DNA of 64,000 nucleotides from Formosa haliotis (GTDB lineage: Bacteria > Bacteroidota > Bacteroidia > Flavobacteriales > Flavobacteriaceae), in the NCBI RefSeq assembly GCF_001685485.1, contig NZ_BDEL01000001.1, positions 1,609,501 through 1,673,500 on the forward strand, read 5' to 3'. Below, one piece after another: positions 48,816 through 58,244 of this stretch. Each line of letters opens with the position of its first letter. Positions within the stretch are counted from its first letter, which is position 1. Position numbers and translations under genes: made by a program. Below the pieces are notes generated by a model, which was not told the DNA's origin, did not search any database, and saw nothing but the letters and a program-made list of their open reading frames with translations.

Positions 48816-49883
48816 ATGAAAATTTTAGTTATACAACAGAAGATGATTGGTGATGTGCTTACAAGCAGTATTTTGTTTGAAGCACTTAAAAAAGAATATC
48901 CCGGTGCAGCATTGCATTATCTTATTAATTCCAATACATTTTCTGTTGTAGAACATAATCCTTTTATAGATCATTTTGAAGTCTTTCCTAAAGTTGCCGA
49001 GCAAAATTCTGCAGCTTTAATTACTTATGCAAAAACGCTTCAAACCCAAAATTTTGATGTTGTTATAGATGTATATTCTAAACTATCTAGCAATATTATT
49101 ACCTATTATTCTAAAGCCAAAACTAAAATTTCTTACCACAAATGGTATTCCAATTGGCTTTATACAGAAACCATTAAACGGTCTAAAACACCTCAAACCG
49201 AGGCGGGTTTAGCCATAGAAAACAGACTTCAATTATTAGGTCCGTTACTACATAAAGTACCAAGAGTTTTAAAACCTAAAATTTATCTTGCACCTTCAGA
49301 AAAAGAAGCGAGTAAAGTGTTTTTAGAATCTCATGGTATCGATTTACATAAGCCCTTATTTATGATAGGTGTTTTAGGCAGCGATGAATCTAAATCTTAT
49401 CCGTTAAATTATATGGCTAAAGTTTTAGATCAGGTTGTAAAAACCACCAACGGACAACTTTTATTTAACTATATCCCCTCGCAATTAGAACAGGCGCAGC
49501 AGATTTATAATTACTGTAAACCTGAAACGCAATCTCATATATTTTTTGAGGTTTATGGGAAAAGTTTACGCGAGTTTATCACTATCCTTTACCATTGTCA
49601 GGCTATTATTGGTAACGAAGGTGGCGCCATAAATATGGCGAAAGCTTTGCAAGTAAAAACATTTACTATTTTTTCGCCGTGGATAGATAAAAATACCTGG
49701 AGCATTTTTGAAGATGGTACCAATAATATATCGGTGCATTTAAAAGATTATTGCCCGGAATTATACCATTCTAAATCGGAGAAAGAAATGAAAAAAGACA
49801 GTCTTTCTCTTTATAAAAAGTTTGAACCTCACTATTTTTCAGACGAGCTAAATTCTTTTTTAACCGCAAACCTATCACAGTAA
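48816..49883 (+). CDS. glycosyltransferase family 9 (heptosyltransferase-like)
   Basis: A 355-residue GT-B enzyme. The N-terminal domain (ILVIQQKMIGDVLTSSILFE) and the C-terminal nucleotide-sugar site (IGNEGGAINMAKALQVKTFT) match ADP-heptose:LPS heptosyltransferases. It builds the inner core of LPS at the cytoplasmic face of the membrane. ATG immediately follows the dapD stop. The GT2 gene comes next with two bases between. The donor sugar is not proven by sequence. Confidence 0.88.
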   Translation: MKILVIQQKMIGDVLTSSILFEALKKEYPGAALHYLINSNTFSVVEHNPFIDHFEVFPKVAEQNSAALITYAKTLQTQNFDVVIDVYSKLSSNIITYYSKAKTKISYHKWYSNWLYTETIKRSKTPQTEAGLAIENRLQLLGPLLHKVPRVLKPKIYLAPSEKEASKVFLESHGIDLHKPLFMIGVLGSDESKSYPLNYMAKVLDQVVKTTNGQLLFNYIPSQLEQAQQIYNYCKPETQSHIFFEVYGKSLREFITILYHCQAIIGNEGGAINMAKALQVKTFTIFSPWIDKNTWSIFEDGTNNISVHLKDYCPELYHSKSEKEMKKDSLSLYKKFEPHYFSDELNSFLTANLSQ

Positions 49884-49885
49884 CA

Positions 49886-50647
49886 ATGCCCATGAACAAA
49901 CTCACTGCTATTATTCCTACAGGAAACGAAATACATAATATTGAAGCCGTTATTGCTTCGGTAGATTTTGCCGATGAGATTTTAGTAGTCGATAGTTTTA
50001 GTACAGACGGTACCTATGAGAAAGCTTGTGAATTAGCTACGAGAGTAATTCGAAGAGAATATGAATATTCTGCTTCTCAGAAAAATTGGGCAATTCCGCA
50101 AGCCAAATACGAATGGATTTTACTTGTCGATGCCGATGAGCGTGTTACACCCGAATTAAAGGCTGAAATTTTAGAGGTTCTTAAACAGCCAAAACCCAAT
50201 GTGGTTGCCTATTGGATTGGTCGTATGAATCATTTTATGGGCGAACGTGTTCATTATAGTGGTTGGAGAAACGATAGTGTAATACGTTTATTTAAACGTG
50301 ATTTTTGTACTTACCAAGATAAACATGTACATGCCGAGATTATTACAAATGGTGACGTAGATCGGTTAAAAAATAAATTTTACCACAATACGTATATTAC
50401 GTTCGATAAGTATTTAGAAAAAATGAATCGTTATGCGTGGTGGCAAGCTAAAGATTACGATAAAAAAACAGGAAAAATTACCCCATATCACTTCGTTATA
50501 AAACCGTTTTGGGGCTTTTTTAAACATTACATCGTTCAGTCTGGATTTAGAGATGGCGTTGTTGGCCTAACCATTGGTTATATACAAGGTTATGTTATTT
50601 TTATGCGTTATGTAAAACTTTGGTTGTTGCGAAAAGGACGCGAATAA
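49886..50647 (+). CDS. glycosyltransferase family 2 (LPS core type)
   Basis: A 253-residue GT-A enzyme. Signs are AIIPTGNEIHNIEAVIAS at the start, the Asp pair in EILVVDSFSTDGT, and the metal-binding DxD in LLVDADERV. The C-terminal part (GFFKHYIVQSGFRDGVVGL) is seen in WaaE/KdtX-like enzymes that add glucose or related sugars to the heptose core. Start is ATG at 49886 or the in-frame ATG at 49892. It forms an apparent operon with dapD and the GT9 gene. Confidence 0.88.
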   Translation: MPMNKLTAIIPTGNEIHNIEAVIASVDFADEILVVDSFSTDGTYEKACELATRVIRREYEYSASQKNWAIPQAKYEWILLVDADERVTPELKAEILEVLKQPKPNVVAYWIGRMNHFMGERVHYSGWRNDSVIRLFKRDFCTYQDKHVHAEIITNGDVDRLKNKFYHNTYITFDKYLEKMNRYAWWQAKDYDKKTGKITPYHFVIKPFWGFFKHYIVQSGFRDGVVGLTIGYIQGYVIFMRYVKLWLLRKGRE

Positions 50648-50651
50648 TTTA

Positions 50652-51410
50652 TTATTTTTTCCAGAATTTAAGTTGCTTTTTAAGGCGTTGCTTTCTGTGG
50701 TATTTTTCTTGAAAAGCCTCCGTTTCTCGCCACATCGCTTGAAACACTTTATCGGCATCTAACCCTGAACATTTTGCATATTCATCGCTCATCGTTTTAA
50801 CCATAAATTTATGCGTGGTTAAGCGAGCAAAATTTTTCATACGAGCCTCGAAATTCATAGGATTAAATTCCATTCTATTTAAATCTACCAAAAAATATTC
50901 ATAACCCGTTGGTGTTTTTTTAATCAAAGTGTTTCCTGGAGAATGATCTAAAAAATTAATGTTTTTCTCGTGTAAATCGTAAGTAAAACGCGTGAATCCT
51001 CTTAGAATTTCCTCGTGATCTGGAATTTCAAAATCATGGCATAATTCACGATAAGTTAAATCGCATTTTAAATGATTGCTCACATAAAAGCTATTTTTAA
51101 ACAAGAAAGGCGAAGAGAATTCGTAATACGCAATAGGTTGTGGCGTACCTACCCCTAAAGACTTTAATTTATTCGCATATTCAAACGAACGCTGTGCTTT
51201 ACTTTTTCTGAAAAATTTATAGGCAACTTGATTAAATATATTAGGAATTTTAAACGATTTTATATTTAAAGTTTCATTTTGCAATGGAAATAGCTTAATC
51301 GTATTTCTATCTTGGTGCCCTAGCTCCTCCCCCGAATTAGAAAAGTTTTTAATAAACCCTTCTATTTCTTTTTCATATTTCCTATAGCTGTCTTGGAACA
51401 TAGTTGTCAT
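50652..51410 (-). CDS. lipopolysaccharide kinase InaA/Kdo-kinase family protein
   Basis: A 252-residue protein-kinase-like fold. The catalytic loop is visible as INFLDHSPGNTLIK and the metal-binding Asp as FLVDLNRMEF. Such kinases phosphorylate Kdo or heptose in the LPS core. It is convergent with the GT2 gene, four bases apart, and faces the island of glycosyltransferases to its right. The sugar target is inferred from context. Confidence 0.82.
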   Translation of the reverse strand: MTTMFQDSYRKYEKEIEGFIKNFSNSGEELGHQDRNTIKLFPLQNETLNIKSFKIPNIFNQVAYKFFRKSKAQRSFEYANKLKSLGVGTPQPIAYYEFSSPFLFKNSFYVSNHLKCDLTYRELCHDFEIPDHEEILRGFTRFTYDLHEKNINFLDHSPGNTLIKKTPTGYEYFLVDLNRMEFNPMNFEARMKNFARLTTHKFMVKTMSDEYAKCSGLDADKVFQAMWRETEAFQEKYHRKQRLKKQLKFWKK

Positions 51411-51472
51411 TTAACGAAATTACATTTTTTTAAGAAATTGTTCTAATTGTAGGTTTTAAATCTTGTTGGCAT

Positions 51473-52249
51473 TTACGCATTTAGTTCATCTATGCCATTA
51501 ATTTTAGTTTTCCAAAAATCAACGACATGCTTTTTAGTAAACCCATGGCAACCAAATGGTAAGGTGTTATTGGTTAACGTAAACCCTATTTTAGGTCTTC
51601 TATCTATAGAAAAATAAACGGCTTCCTTATAATCTGGTATTCTAAACATTTTATTTAAAAATGGTGCTTTTAGCGACCAAAACACATCTTCCATTAATCG
51701 GAAATCGTCGGTTGGCAAATTTAAATGTTCCTGTATCACATCTTGGTGGTTTTCAATAATATCAATAAATGATGACACTTTACGTATAGATAATCCCCCA
51801 TTGCCTACTTTAAAAAATATTTGCTCCCGTTCCTTCTTCTTTTCAGACATTAAATTGTGCTTAATATTTTTTAGAATATTTGGTTTGCTAGACAACCATG
51901 GCGACCCTATATAATCGTAGTCTTTATTACACCAAGCTTTTAATTCATTTTTAAAGACATAAGCATCTAATTGATGTATTAATATATAGTCGTAATTTTT
52001 AAAACGATTATAAAACTCCGACGATAACATTAATTTATTATACCCAAGTATACCTTTAAAAAAATCGTTATTAAATTTTTCTACTTTAATCTGTGCTGCC
52101 TCTTTTCTGATAGTCGTAGTATCGATGCTTTCGGGTTCACAAAAGTAAGTGTCGAAGGTATTTAAAACCCTAAGACATTGCTTTAAGGCAATAGCTTCGT
52201 TTTTTGTAATAGCACTTTTATAAACAGGTATAACCACACAAATTTTCAT
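51473..52249 (-). CDS. DUF5672 family putative glycosyltransferase
   Basis: A 258-residue protein. The stretch DYILIHQLDAYVFKNELKAW with YIGSPWL, and the later GNGGLSIRKVSSF, are the core of DUF5672 proteins, which sit in surface-sugar clusters and have a GT-A-like pattern. The acceptor and donor are unknown. No membrane helix is seen. It lies 62 bases before the kinase gene on the same strand. Confidence 0.75.
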   Translation of the reverse strand: MKICVVIPVYKSAITKNEAIALKQCLRVLNTFDTYFCEPESIDTTTIRKEAAQIKVEKFNNDFFKGILGYNKLMLSSEFYNRFKNYDYILIHQLDAYVFKNELKAWCNKDYDYIGSPWLSSKPNILKNIKHNLMSEKKKEREQIFFKVGNGGLSIRKVSSFIDIIENHQDVIQEHLNLPTDDFRLMEDVFWSLKAPFLNKMFRIPDYKEAVYFSIDRRPKIGFTLTNNTLPFGCHGFTKKHVVDFWKTKINGIDELNA

Positions 52250-52374
52250 AACCCTACTTTATATTTAAAATTATAAATTTAAATCTCATTATAATCAATG
52301 TAATATTAAGCATGTATTAATACTGCATGTTCTAGGTATTCTGTATTTTAAAATATATGTTCTCACCTTTATTC

Positions 52375-53331
52375 CTATAATTTAAAAACTGTTTTTACCC
52401 AGTTCGAAATATGATATTTCATTAATACCGATTCTTCTAGTTCATGATAAGGGGAGTTTAAAAATTCTTGCGGAATCTCTATCATTTTCATATCGATAAC
52501 CAGAATATTATTCGGGTGATAAAAATCGTAGTTCACCACCGATTTATTCGTGGTAATTAATTTTTTCTGTTTCCCTAAAGCTTCAAAAACTCTAAACGAC
52601 AAACCTTCTTGTTTAGGGCGCTGTAGGTCTAAAATCATTTTAGAATCATCTGCTATCTTTAGCATATCTTCTATAGAAATTTTTTCCTTAATATAATCGA
52701 CTCCTTTTATGCGTTTTTTAAGTGGCTTTTCGGAGAACGCTATAAGTTTGGCCTTTAGCTGATGTGTAGAAAAATAATGTTGCAATTTAGGTAAAGTACT
52801 AGACCGTTTACCAAGAGAACTAATATTAAAAACGTCGTACAAATACGGTTTGTGGTCTTTCTGAGATTCTAAAGGAAAATAAATATAATTCGATATAAAA
52901 TTAAAACCGAAACGTTGTACATCTACTGGTTCAAAAGAATACACCTCATCAAAGGCATCTTGAACCTTTTCCATTCTAGGGTATCGCGAAAAACTGTCGT
53001 TAAAAAAAGCGATTAATTTATCGCAATATTGTTCGCGGATTATTCCTAAAGTATCTATAGACAAGTTATCGCCTTTTATAACTAAAATTTGATCTTGTTT
53101 TCCTAAAAATTCAAAACGCTTTAAAATATGATTGTTAAGGTGTTGCCTCTTAAAATTATAATTAAAAAAGGTTTTCATAACGAAGTTTAGCGATTTATGG
53201 AAATTACTAGGATATTTGTATTTAAAGGCATCAAAATTCATATGATACACTTCTACGCCTTGCTGCTCCAACGCTTTAGCAATAAAGCTATTAAACCCCC
53301 AATTATCTAGACTAATTATAGTTACTTTCAT
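52375..53331 (-). CDS. CgeB-like putative glycosyltransferase (paralogue A)
   Basis: A 318-residue protein, paralogous to the product of the gene at 55144. Shared features are a Rossmann-like N-terminus (VTIISLDNWGFNSFI), ILVIKGDNL in the middle, and the C-terminal motif LSFRVFEALGKQKKLITTN followed by VNYDFYHPNNI, a pattern of the nucleotide-sugar site in GT-B enzymes such as CgeB-type proteins. The exact reaction is unknown. It starts five bases after the DUF616 gene ends. Confidence 0.6.
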   Translation of the reverse strand: MKVTIISLDNWGFNSFIAKALEQQGVEVYHMNFDAFKYKYPSNFHKSLNFVMKTFFNYNFKRQHLNNHILKRFEFLGKQDQILVIKGDNLSIDTLGIIREQYCDKLIAFFNDSFSRYPRMEKVQDAFDEVYSFEPVDVQRFGFNFISNYIYFPLESQKDHKPYLYDVFNISSLGKRSSTLPKLQHYFSTHQLKAKLIAFSEKPLKKRIKGVDYIKEKISIEDMLKIADDSKMILDLQRPKQEGLSFRVFEALGKQKKLITTNKSVVNYDFYHPNNILVIDMKMIEIPQEFLNSPYHELEESVLMKYHISNWVKTVFKL

Positions 53332-53336
53332 ATATT

Positions 53337-54089
53337 CTATGAATCAAATCTAAGGAATTTTTTAAACTTAATCTTGAACATTTTAAAACGATAATTTTTT
53401 CTATGAGAAATGGTACAAAACCAAGAATTACCTGTACGCACGTCTCCTGGAATATATTTAAAACTAGTAAAACCCAATTTCCATGCGGTGTAATTAAAAC
53501 TTAATTGATCGCGTTTGCTGCTATTTAAAACCATGTGCCACCAAGATTCCATAACCTGAATAATTTCTGGATCGAAATGTTTTCGTATTAATACAGAACC
53601 CGTAATTAATCCGTTATGTTCTGGGTAACCTTCTTTTCTAAATCGATCAATTTGGCGTTTCATGACTTCTGGATCGTCTCTAAAAAACCCTTCTTTTTCA
53701 CCTTTAATTAAAATAGCTTCATACTCATCGTAAATACAATCACGCTTATCTGCAAAATTCTGATTATGATCGAAACACGCCATTTTTGCCGTTTCTAAGT
53801 ACTCATTTACCAAAGGTCTTATATCTTTTAAAACCCAAATATTAGCATCAATATATATGCTAACATCGTATGCTTTAGAAAGACACTTATGAGGTAACAG
53901 TTTATAATACCTGTTGCTTCGCGTATTATCGTTTGGTATTGGAGCCTCTACACGTTTAATTGTCCAATGTTTAGAAGTTATATTTTGATCGGTAAAACAC
54001 ACCAAATCTACACCCTTAACATGTCTCTGAGGTATTAGTCCGCCATACTTACCAAATATTGCTGTATAAACAATAATACGGTGACTCAT
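53337..54089 (-). CDS. DUF616 (TOD1/MUCI70-type) putative glycosyltransferase
   Basis: A 250-residue protein. The start IVYTAIFGKYGGL and the middle YKLLPHKCLSKAYDVSIYID fit the DUF616 glycosyltransferase-like family; IDANIWVL may be the metal-binding part. The family includes plant cell-wall proteins and many bacterial members of unknown specificity. A good -7 box 19 bases upstream (54109-54116) makes this the first gene of the minus-strand run down to 50652. Confidence 0.75.
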   Translation of the reverse strand: MSHRIIVYTAIFGKYGGLIPQRHVKGVDLVCFTDQNITSKHWTIKRVEAPIPNDNTRSNRYYKLLPHKCLSKAYDVSIYIDANIWVLKDIRPLVNEYLETAKMACFDHNQNFADKRDCIYDEYEAILIKGEKEGFFRDDPEVMKRQIDRFRKEGYPEHNGLITGSVLIRKHFDPEIIQVMESWWHMVLNSSKRDQLSFNYTAWKLGFTSFKYIPGDVRTGNSWFCTISHRKNYRFKMFKIKFKKFLRFDS

Positions 54090-54108
54090 AGAATTCTGTT
54101 TTAAAATG

Positions 54109-54116
54109 CAAAGGTA
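54109..54116 (-). promoter_or_regulatory. -7 box upstream of the DUF616 gene
   Basis: Minus strand TACCTTTG, 19 bases before the start codon at 54089; likely promoter for the minus-strand run 50652-54089. Confidence 0.55.
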
Positions 54117-54248
54117 CGTTTATTCTATGTATGCTTTAACTAATTCCTTTCAAAGTTCAAGAAGAAGAATATTATAACTTTAGCATATAAAACATTATAT
54201 TTCCAAATAATTTTATAATTCCCTTTACCTAATAGCAACCAAAAAACC

Positions 54249-55163
54249 ATGAGTATATCCGAATTCTTAAAAAGAAACTTGTCTACTTTTAGTCGAGCTC
54301 AACACAAGAAACGGACATTAAATTCCATATTGGCAGCACCACAATATGAACATAATGTTGTAAATATTTATAGAAAAGACGAAAACAATATTGGCGATTT
54401 TTACTGTGCTCCGCATTTATATTTTGATGAACTAAAAAATAAATCTCTAGATATTTTCGATTATAAAAGTAGTAATCCAGAAGTTCGAGAGCATTTTATT
54501 CAATCGGTTAACAATAATGCATTAATTATTGGTGGCGGCGGTTTATTAAAACGAAGCAGTTTTAAACAACAACTAAAAACCTTTGAAACTCTAGCCAAAA
54601 GAGGAAAAAAATCGGTGCTATGGGGAATCGGCCATAATGATAAAAACAAATCTAACTTTGGAAAAACGGTACCCTACGAAATAGACACCTCTGCATTTGG
54701 TTTAGTTGGTGTTCGAGATTATAACAGAGCAGAATCTTTTGTGCCTTGCGTAAGTTGTATGCATCCTATTTTTGACCAACACTACTCAAATTCTCAGGAA
54801 ATAGGATTGGTTTTTCATAAAAACAGCATAAAAAACAAATCATTATTAAAGACCTTATCTCACTACCCTTACACTTGTAATACGAAAGATTTAGATAATA
54901 TGATATCTTTTATAGGAGCTTCCGAGACTGTAGTTACAGACAGTTATCACGCCATGTATTGGGCTATGCTTCTCGAGAAAAAAATTATTGTTATACCTAA
55001 TTCTACTAAATTTTTCAATTTTAAATATAAACCCGAATTTTCAACATTTAATGAGTTTGAAACTCGGGTAAAAAAAGCCCCAAGATATACAGGCCTTTTA
55101 GAAGAATGTAGAGCTTTAAACATACAATTTTCTAATCGGGTGTTTAACTATCTAAACCTGTAG
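54249..55163 (+). CDS. polysaccharide pyruvyl transferase family protein (first)
   Basis: A 304-residue protein. NIGDFYCAPHLYFDEL near residue 48, ALIIGGGGLLKRS near 96, KSVLWGIGHN near 123 and the late VTDSYHAMYWAMLLEKKIIV are typical of the pyruvyl transferase family (CsaB/GumL/ExoV type), which puts pyruvate ketals on sugars from phosphoenolpyruvate. Some members instead act as sugar or phosphate transferases. It is the only plus-strand gene inside the minus-strand part of the island and overlaps the end of the next gene by 20 bases. Confidence 0.82.
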   Translation: MSISEFLKRNLSTFSRAQHKKRTLNSILAAPQYEHNVVNIYRKDENNIGDFYCAPHLYFDELKNKSLDIFDYKSSNPEVREHFIQSVNNNALIIGGGGLLKRSSFKQQLKTFETLAKRGKKSVLWGIGHNDKNKSNFGKTVPYEIDTSAFGLVGVRDYNRAESFVPCVSCMHPIFDQHYSNSQEIGLVFHKNSIKNKSLLKTLSHYPYTCNTKDLDNMISFIGASETVVTDSYHAMYWAMLLEKKIIVIPNSTKFFNFKYKPEFSTFNEFETRVKKAPRYTGLLEECRALNIQFSNRVFNYLNL

Positions 55164-56112
55164 GAGCAATTCCTAATACATGTTCTACCCAACCATTTAA
55201 AGTATACTTATAAAGGATGTTTAGAGGAATTTCTTGGTAAGGTGTATCAAAAAATGTGCGTGGAATATCAATTTGGTTTACATCTAAAACATAAATATTA
55301 TTCGGATTATAAAAATCGTAATTTACAATATCGGCATTGGTGGTAATTAACTTTTTATGATATCCCATAGCTTCAAACACTCTAAAACTTAATCCCTTCT
55401 GCCCTTCTTTCTGAATGTCTAAAACCACACTGGATTCTAGAGTTTTTAATTTAACATCTTGTAAGGACAAAAACCCTGAAAACATAGTTACTAACGGATC
55501 TGGTTTTGCCCGTTTTCTACTCACCATTATAGTATATCCTATTCCTTGAGATTTTAAATACGCCGCTACTTGTTTTAAATCTTTAAAGCGCTCATCGAAA
55601 GAGCTTACATTAAACACCTTTGGTGTAGTTACAGCTGGGACTTTAGCCTGATAATCGTAAATATAATTGGTGATAAAGTGTAATTTATACGTTTTTACGT
55701 CTTGCTGTTCATAACTAAATACTTTATCGAAAAGCTGGACCAAATCGGCTTGTTCAGGAACTTTTTTAGTACTGTCGTAATAAAATGCGTATAATTTTTT
55801 AGTATAAGCACGCATTTCAACTATATCCTTCCGCTTTAAACGATCTGGTCTAACAATAAATATAATGTCTTGTTCGGGATTACTAATAACATTAGACATT
55901 AAGCAATTTGATTTATATTCCTCTTTAATATTCTTCTTAAAAAGGAGTTTATTAAAAGCATTTTTCACCTTCTCTGATGCCGATTTGTACTTGTATCTAA
56001 ATGAAGAATAATTAATATAAGTAACCTCAACATTTGGATAGGTTTTTAGGTGATCAATGATATAATTGACATACCCTAAAGGACTTGTTGAAATAATGGT
56101 TACTCGTTTCAT
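55144..56112 (-). CDS. CgeB-like putative glycosyltransferase (paralogue B)
   Basis: A 322-residue protein paralogous to the product at 52375. It shares the N-terminal VTIISTSPLGYVNYII type fold, IIFIVRPDRLKRKDIVEMR, the phrase HFITNYIYD, and the C-terminal LSFRVFEAMGYHKKLITTN with VNYDFYNPNNI. It likely transfers a different sugar. The stop is overlapped by the convergent pyruvyltransferase gene by 20 bases. The GT4 gene lies ten bases upstream. Confidence 0.6.
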   Translation of the reverse strand: MKRVTIISTSPLGYVNYIIDHLKTYPNVEVTYINYSSFRYKYKSASEKVKNAFNKLLFKKNIKEEYKSNCLMSNVISNPEQDIIFIVRPDRLKRKDIVEMRAYTKKLYAFYYDSTKKVPEQADLVQLFDKVFSYEQQDVKTYKLHFITNYIYDYQAKVPAVTTPKVFNVSSFDERFKDLKQVAAYLKSQGIGYTIMVSRKRAKPDPLVTMFSGFLSLQDVKLKTLESSVVLDIQKEGQKGLSFRVFEAMGYHKKLITTNADIVNYDFYNPNNIYVLDVNQIDIPRTFFDTPYQEIPLNILYKYTLNGWVEHVLGIAPTGLDS

Positions 56113-56122
56113 AAATTGATCG

Positions 56123-57340
56123 CTATGAGACTATGGTTTTTAATTGTGTTTCTATGGTTTTTAGCGAATAGGGTGCTATAAACTGTTCCGATTTCGCACT
56201 TATATTTGTCCATAAACCTTCTTCAATTACTATTTGAATAATAAGTTGTGCGATGTGTGCTGCAGAATTACCAACCATGTCTTGTTTAAATGGAGAAAAG
56301 TTAAAACCTTCTGCTCCAACATCGGTTGTAATTACGGGTAAACTATACTCAAAACTCTGACCAATTTTACCTTTCACCCCTGCCCCAAATCGCAGTGGTG
56401 CAACAAATAATTTCGCTGTTTTATAATAGCTCGAAATATCGTCTACAAATCCTATAACCTTGAATTTTTCCGAATTCAAATCCAATAGGTCTTGTGGCGG
56501 ATGGCTCCCTACAATATTTATTTTTAAATCTGGTAGACTTTCCCAAACGATGGGCATAATCTCCTGGTTTAACCATATTACCGCATCGATATTAGGTTTA
56601 TGTCCAAAACCGCCTACAAACAACAGTTCCGATCTTTCAGCAAAAGGCACAAAGTCTTTCCCTTTAGGAAGAAATTCATGAACATTCCCCAAGGTTACCA
56701 TTTTAGAAGTGTCTTTATAATATTCGGACAAAGCGACTTTATCTTTATCTGAAATGACTACTATTTTATCTGCATTCTGGCAATTTTCGAGTTCTAATTT
56801 CAGATATTTTTCAGCTTTAACTTTTAGTTTCTCCTCTTTATTTAATTCCCATTCACGCAGGTTTCGTAAATAATGGAAATCTACCATATCGTAAACCAAC
56901 AAGGCCTTTTCAGTAATCGATTTTACAAGCTTATAATAGGTATTAAACGTTTCTGGCCGGTGTAACCAAACAACATCTAAATGTGGTGCTAATAAAGTTA
57001 AAAAGGCGTTTCGGGTAATCAACTCACCCTGCGCATCCAAACTAGGTTCGTATACGTGCACCCCCATATTTTTATAAAATGAAATATAATCAGATTTGTA
57101 TTTATATTCCTTTAAGTCGGCCATTAAATACACATTGTAGCCTTCTTTGAGTAAGATTTTCATTAACTCTAATAAACGACGAGAGCCCGAATCTTTATTA
57201 TATTCTGGAATATTCCCGTCTATAATCAATATACTTGGCCCAGATTTAGACCAAACACTCGAATCTAAAAAACGTTTCTGAGATTGAAGTTTCTTTTTTA
57301 GAGTCTGTAATCTGAATTGATGTTTTATTTTCTTAAACAC
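56123..57340 (-). CDS. glycosyltransferase family 4
   Basis: A 405-residue GT-B enzyme. The C-terminal donor domain is clear: LLFVGGFGHKPNIDAVIWLN, INIVGSHPPQ, KVIGFVDDISSYYKTAKLFV and the acidic motif region AGVKGKIGQSFEYSLPVI with a catalytic-type Glu. The N-terminal domain (SILIIDGNIPEYNKDSGSRR) holds the acceptor. It retains nucleotide sugar, with the donor unknown. The second pyruvyltransferase gene lies nine bases upstream on the same strand, so they should be one transcript. Confidence 0.87.
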   Translation of the reverse strand: MFKKIKHQFRLQTLKKKLQSQKRFLDSSVWSKSGPSILIIDGNIPEYNKDSGSRRLLELMKILLKEGYNVYLMADLKEYKYKSDYISFYKNMGVHVYEPSLDAQGELITRNAFLTLLAPHLDVVWLHRPETFNTYYKLVKSITEKALLVYDMVDFHYLRNLREWELNKEEKLKVKAEKYLKLELENCQNADKIVVISDKDKVALSEYYKDTSKMVTLGNVHEFLPKGKDFVPFAERSELLFVGGFGHKPNIDAVIWLNQEIMPIVWESLPDLKINIVGSHPPQDLLDLNSEKFKVIGFVDDISSYYKTAKLFVAPLRFGAGVKGKIGQSFEYSLPVITTDVGAEGFNFSPFKQDMVGNSAAHIAQLIIQIVIEEGLWTNISAKSEQFIAPYSLKTIETQLKTIVS

Positions 57341-57349
57341 GTGATATGA

Positions 57350-58234
57350 TTAAAATTTCAATTTGGTTTTTAACATGCTTGTCTTTACCTCTAAAGCCGC
57401 TACAATTTTATTTAAAGTTTCGGGAGAAGACAATCTAAAATCGATGGTATCATGATGTTCTAACCGCCTGCAAACTTTTTTTAAATCTTTAAATTTCAAC
57501 ATTGGTTTTAGCAAATTTTTAAATCCTTTTTTAGGTTTTAAAGTAGCATCAATAAACGTATTTTCAGAAAACCCGATGGATAAAAGCCAATCATTCCATT
57601 TCCATTCTGATACTTTTTCACCTTCATAAACATGAGCATAAAACCGGCATCGTTTCCATGGCACCCGTAACACATCAGCTAAAATTGTGCCATGCATGGC
57701 TTCGCTAATCACAGATTCACTAGCCGCGACTTCTAGAATAAACTCTTCTACCGATAAATGTGTTGGCGAAATTAAATGCCATCCTAACATATCGCAAATC
57801 TTTTGCCAATTAACTTTATCTAAGGATTTAAAATACGGAATAAAACTAATTTTATAGGCTTTTGGAGTTGCCAAATAACTATTATATTTAGGCAACAAGG
57901 CCAAACAATATGCGGCATCGGCTATATAATGATCTAAATCGCCCATCAATTTTAAAGAACTATAAGGGCCTCTTAAAAACATAACCTCCCAAGAATCGTT
58001 TAAAACAACAGACTCGTTAACAGAACGCACACCTGTACCAAAAATTACTTTATGTTTAAAGGTATTTGCCTCATCAATAAATTTAGAATTTGCAATTAAA
58101 ATAGAGCCTACACCAAAAAACGCACAGTCGGAATCTGTATCAAAAAAATGGTCTCCAAAAAGCTGTGGCCACAACCAAACATTTAAATCATCTCCAAAAT
58201 TTCCATTATCCGATTTATAATAAATTAATTTCAT
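57350..58234 (-). CDS. polysaccharide pyruvyl transferase family protein (second)
   Basis: A 294-residue protein. NFGDDLNVWLWPQLFG near residue 12, CAFFGVGSILIAN, HKVIFGTGVRS and the late ISEAMHGTILADVLRVPW are typical of ExoV-like pyruvyl transferases. It is quite different from the first such gene at 54249, so the two probably act on different sugars. It is the first gene of a minus-strand run of three, with a strong -7 box 18 bases upstream. Confidence 0.85.
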   Translation of the reverse strand: MKLIYYKSDNGNFGDDLNVWLWPQLFGDHFFDTDSDCAFFGVGSILIANSKFIDEANTFKHKVIFGTGVRSVNESVVLNDSWEVMFLRGPYSSLKLMGDLDHYIADAAYCLALLPKYNSYLATPKAYKISFIPYFKSLDKVNWQKICDMLGWHLISPTHLSVEEFILEVAASESVISEAMHGTILADVLRVPWKRCRFYAHVYEGEKVSEWKWNDWLLSIGFSENTFIDATLKPKKGFKNLLKPMLKFKDLKKVCRRLEHHDTIDFRLSSPETLNKIVAALEVKTSMLKTKLKF

Positions 58235-58235
58235 T

Positions 58236-58243
58236 TATTTTTG
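58236..58243 (+). promoter_or_regulatory. candidate -7 box of the tsaC promoter
   Basis: TATTTTTG fits TAnnTTTG. It ends one base before the TTG at 58245, so if it is used, translation must begin further on, for example at the TTG at 58269. Confidence 0.4.
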
Positions 58244-58244
58244 T

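Noticed and set aside
48816-58234. Full capsule or O-antigen locus
   Set aside because: No flippase, polymerase, chain-length protein, ABC exporter or initiating transferase is present.
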